A stretch of DNA of 64,000 nucleotides from Mucor racemosus (Eukaryota; Mucoromycota; Mucoromycetes; Mucorales; Mucoraceae), in contig JAPEHQ010000008.1 in the NCBI GenBank assembly GCA_027405735.1, positions 1,488,001 to 1,552,000 of the forward strand, read 5' to 3'. Below, piece by piece: positions 61,961 to 64,000 of this stretch. The notes under the pieces were generated by a model that did not search any database, had not been told where the DNA came from, and saw nothing but the letters and a program-made list of their open reading frames with translations. Positions within the stretch are counted from its first letter, which is position 1; the number at the start of each line of letters is the position of its first letter. Position numbers and translations under genes: made by a program.

Positions 61961-63864
61961 TGAGCTTTGAGAATGACCAATTACAGTTAAGAAATCCCTA
62001 ATTTTGTTGAGAACAAGCATATTAAAATTACCATTTCATAATTTAGCCGTGTATAACTTTTATTGATGATGATTTGCTTCATACGAGATGCCAGTAGTGT
62101 ACAATGAGATACCATATACTTTGTAATTTAAATTTAGCTACAGATATGAAAATGGAATTTCAAAATTAATGGCATAAATGTATTCTGTGAAATACAAAGC
62201 AGTTTGTTTTTTATGAGATCTCAACAAATGAAAAATGGAGGAGGTATATTCCAGAAAGCTGCCACTTATTAAGGATATACATATGAGAACGAAATTTGTT
62301 CATGATTGAAATGAAAGGAGATTAATTTACAATTATATAATATAATAATGGGGTTGATTTGTATGAAATAAGGATTATTTTCTTTTTTTTATTTATAATT
62401 TCAAAGCTGAAATTACCACTGTGTACCTGATATGATGCACAACTCGGATTCTGTTGTAGGCATCTTTAAATTTTGCACTCACCATGATGTATAAAAGTTA
62501 TTTGAAGATTTGATTTTGTCTTTTAAGTGCTTGAAACCGAATCTTCTCAGCAGTATATCTCAGCAAAAACTCAAGGCATGATGCTGATTTTCAACTGACA
62601 TCCGCTTGTTTAACGTGCTCTTTAATATATCTGAGTAGTATGATGATAGCTATGATTTTTTTCTTGCTTTCAACTTTCAACATCCTTACATATAAAAGGG
62701 GTCAAGAAGCCACCGCTGAATGTACAGTATATACTAGCAAAAGTAATGCATTAGAAACAAAAGAGGGGATAATATTTCATTATTAACTTGTATAAAAATG
62801 AGGCAAGGATATTTGATATACAATTATATTAATAATTTGTAATCAAAATTATTTAAATAGCATGCATCTGGTTCTCTTTATAACGCTGTGGCAATACTCA
62901 AACAATTTTAGACAGATCAACAACTTAAAATTTAGTAATTGGCAAAAGGAAAGGGCTGTTTATTTAAGCAATAAGAGAATAAGAGATTTATTTTATTTTC
63001 ATTAAAAAAACCACTCATTATAAAGACCATCATAGTATTGCAAGTTGCTTGTGCCGTATTTAATTTAAACGTGATCTAATCTAATGCTATATATACTTGC
63101 ACCAAGTGATAGTAGTTTTACTTTGATTTGAAGAGCCAGCCGCCAAACAGTGTTTCTGCAGCAGAAAACCTTTATTTGCGTGAGCTATGCTTGGTGCTGG
63201 AAATGCTGCTAAGTCTACTTGCTACTAATATATCAAAATGATGATAAAGTGCGTACGACAAAAAAAACATGAAATGGACAGGATATCGCAAATACTAGAG
63301 AAGCCTATATCGTTGATTAAGAACATCTAGTAATAATAAAGACAGTTTTTATTTTTATTTTTTGTAAAAGCAAAAACAGTTACGTTCCATTGACCTTTAA
63401 ATGCATTTCTAATCATTTAATACAAAGAATATATTCACTGTATAGAATAACCTCATATTTCGTTTCATTGGCTATACACTATGATCGACGAGCTTTATTA
63501 ACTTGCTCTGAAAAACTCGGAAAGAATTGCACTGCACAAATTAAAATGGGGTTTCTCTTTTATTTGTTATGTCAATACTCACCCTATGTCTCACATCCAA
63601 GGTCACAGTCTATAATTAGTGTTACAGTAAATCAATGTGGATCATTGACTTACATCATATTCTTAGATAGTAAAACCCTAGTAATAGTTATAATTAATGT
63701 ATATAAATACATCCAAAGGATGTATTGTTAATAAAAGGGTAATATTCTGGCAAGATTATTTATATAGACTCTTTTGACATTTCATTATTTTATTTTTTTG
63801 TAGGCATCTGGTTGAAGAATATTTGAAACTTCAAAAGGTTAGAGCGCGCCCTCTTTTCTATAAC
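61961..63864. other. Intergenic, nothing recognised
   Basis: About 1.9 kb of AT-rich DNA. The frame at 63390-63731 is unrecognised and was not accepted. Confidence 0.5.
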
Positions 63865-64000
63865 TAGCCTCATACTAAACACTTTTTAACATATACCTTA
63901 GACACTCCTAAAAAGACATGAATTGTTCTCATTATAATACCTGTTCCTAAATTTATTTTATATCTTACGAAAAACTCAAAAGCAGGTAAAATTCACTGCT
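63865..64000 (-). repeat. Dispersed repeat R1, copy D (cut by window edge)
   Basis: Matches the start of copies B and C (for example CTGTTCCTAAATTTATTTTATATC near 63945 versus 32490) and the reverse complement of copy A near 1180-1250. It continues past the window. Confidence 0.7.

Noticed and set aside
1..64000. CRISPR array or bacterial-type operons
   Set aside because: Repeats are coding or transposon-like, introns are present, and genes are eukaryotic.

Overview
The window looks like nuclear DNA of a filamentous fungus, most likely Mucoromycota (Mucorales type); no species can be named. The signs are AT-rich intergenic DNA, short GT-AG introns (53-69 nt) with CTAAC/TACTAAC-like branch sites, C/T-rich leaders before start codons, and single-copy eukaryotic genes for Rho/Rab signalling, eIF3k and a mitochondrial UbiB kinase set between decayed transposons. 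All gene models and family names come from reading the sequence; no database search was run.

Layout. 1-1395: a dispersed repeat (family R1). 1396-20526 (-): one giant gene of about 6,353 residues with a signal peptide, a C-type-lectin-like domain, a Gly/Asn/Tyr linker, a Thr-rich stalk, about 73 in-phase 60-residue repeats, four 130-residue repeats and a divergent C-terminus. It is probably a secreted or wall-anchored adhesin-like protein. 21278-25154: a nested transposon scar. Long terminal inverted repeats are each interrupted by an insertion, and the left insertion carries a dynein intermediate chain fragment joined to repeat family R2. 25801-32093: a DH-PH RhoGEF, a small zinc-finger protein and a Sec2/Rabin-type Rab GEF. 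32390-35848: an R1 copy and a dead Tc1/mariner element. 35849-40334: mostly non-genic, with a second dynein intermediate chain fragment next to a second R2 copy. 40335-44569: a Kre9/KNH-like secreted protein and eIF3k, both (-).

45591-48126 (-) is a decayed multi-exon gene with an acidic minisatellite. 49877-56305 (+) is a compact run of four spliced genes: an ADCK2-like UbiB kinase, a PX-PH-RhoGAP (Bem3-like) and two small unrecognised genes. 56780-64000 is repeat-rich: an R1 copy, a stranded retrotransposon gag, a degenerate 180-bp array, and the start of another R1 copy cut by the window edge.

Functional links are limited. The RhoGEF, RhoGAP and Sec2-type GEF all fit polarised growth and secretion, and the giant protein and the Kre9-like protein fit the cell surface. 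This is thematic co-occurrence, not an operon. The most unusual items are the giant lectin-headed repeat protein, with a 4,388-codon stop-free frame antisense to its repeats, and two neighbouring pieces of one dynein gene, each lying beside a copy of the same repeat.
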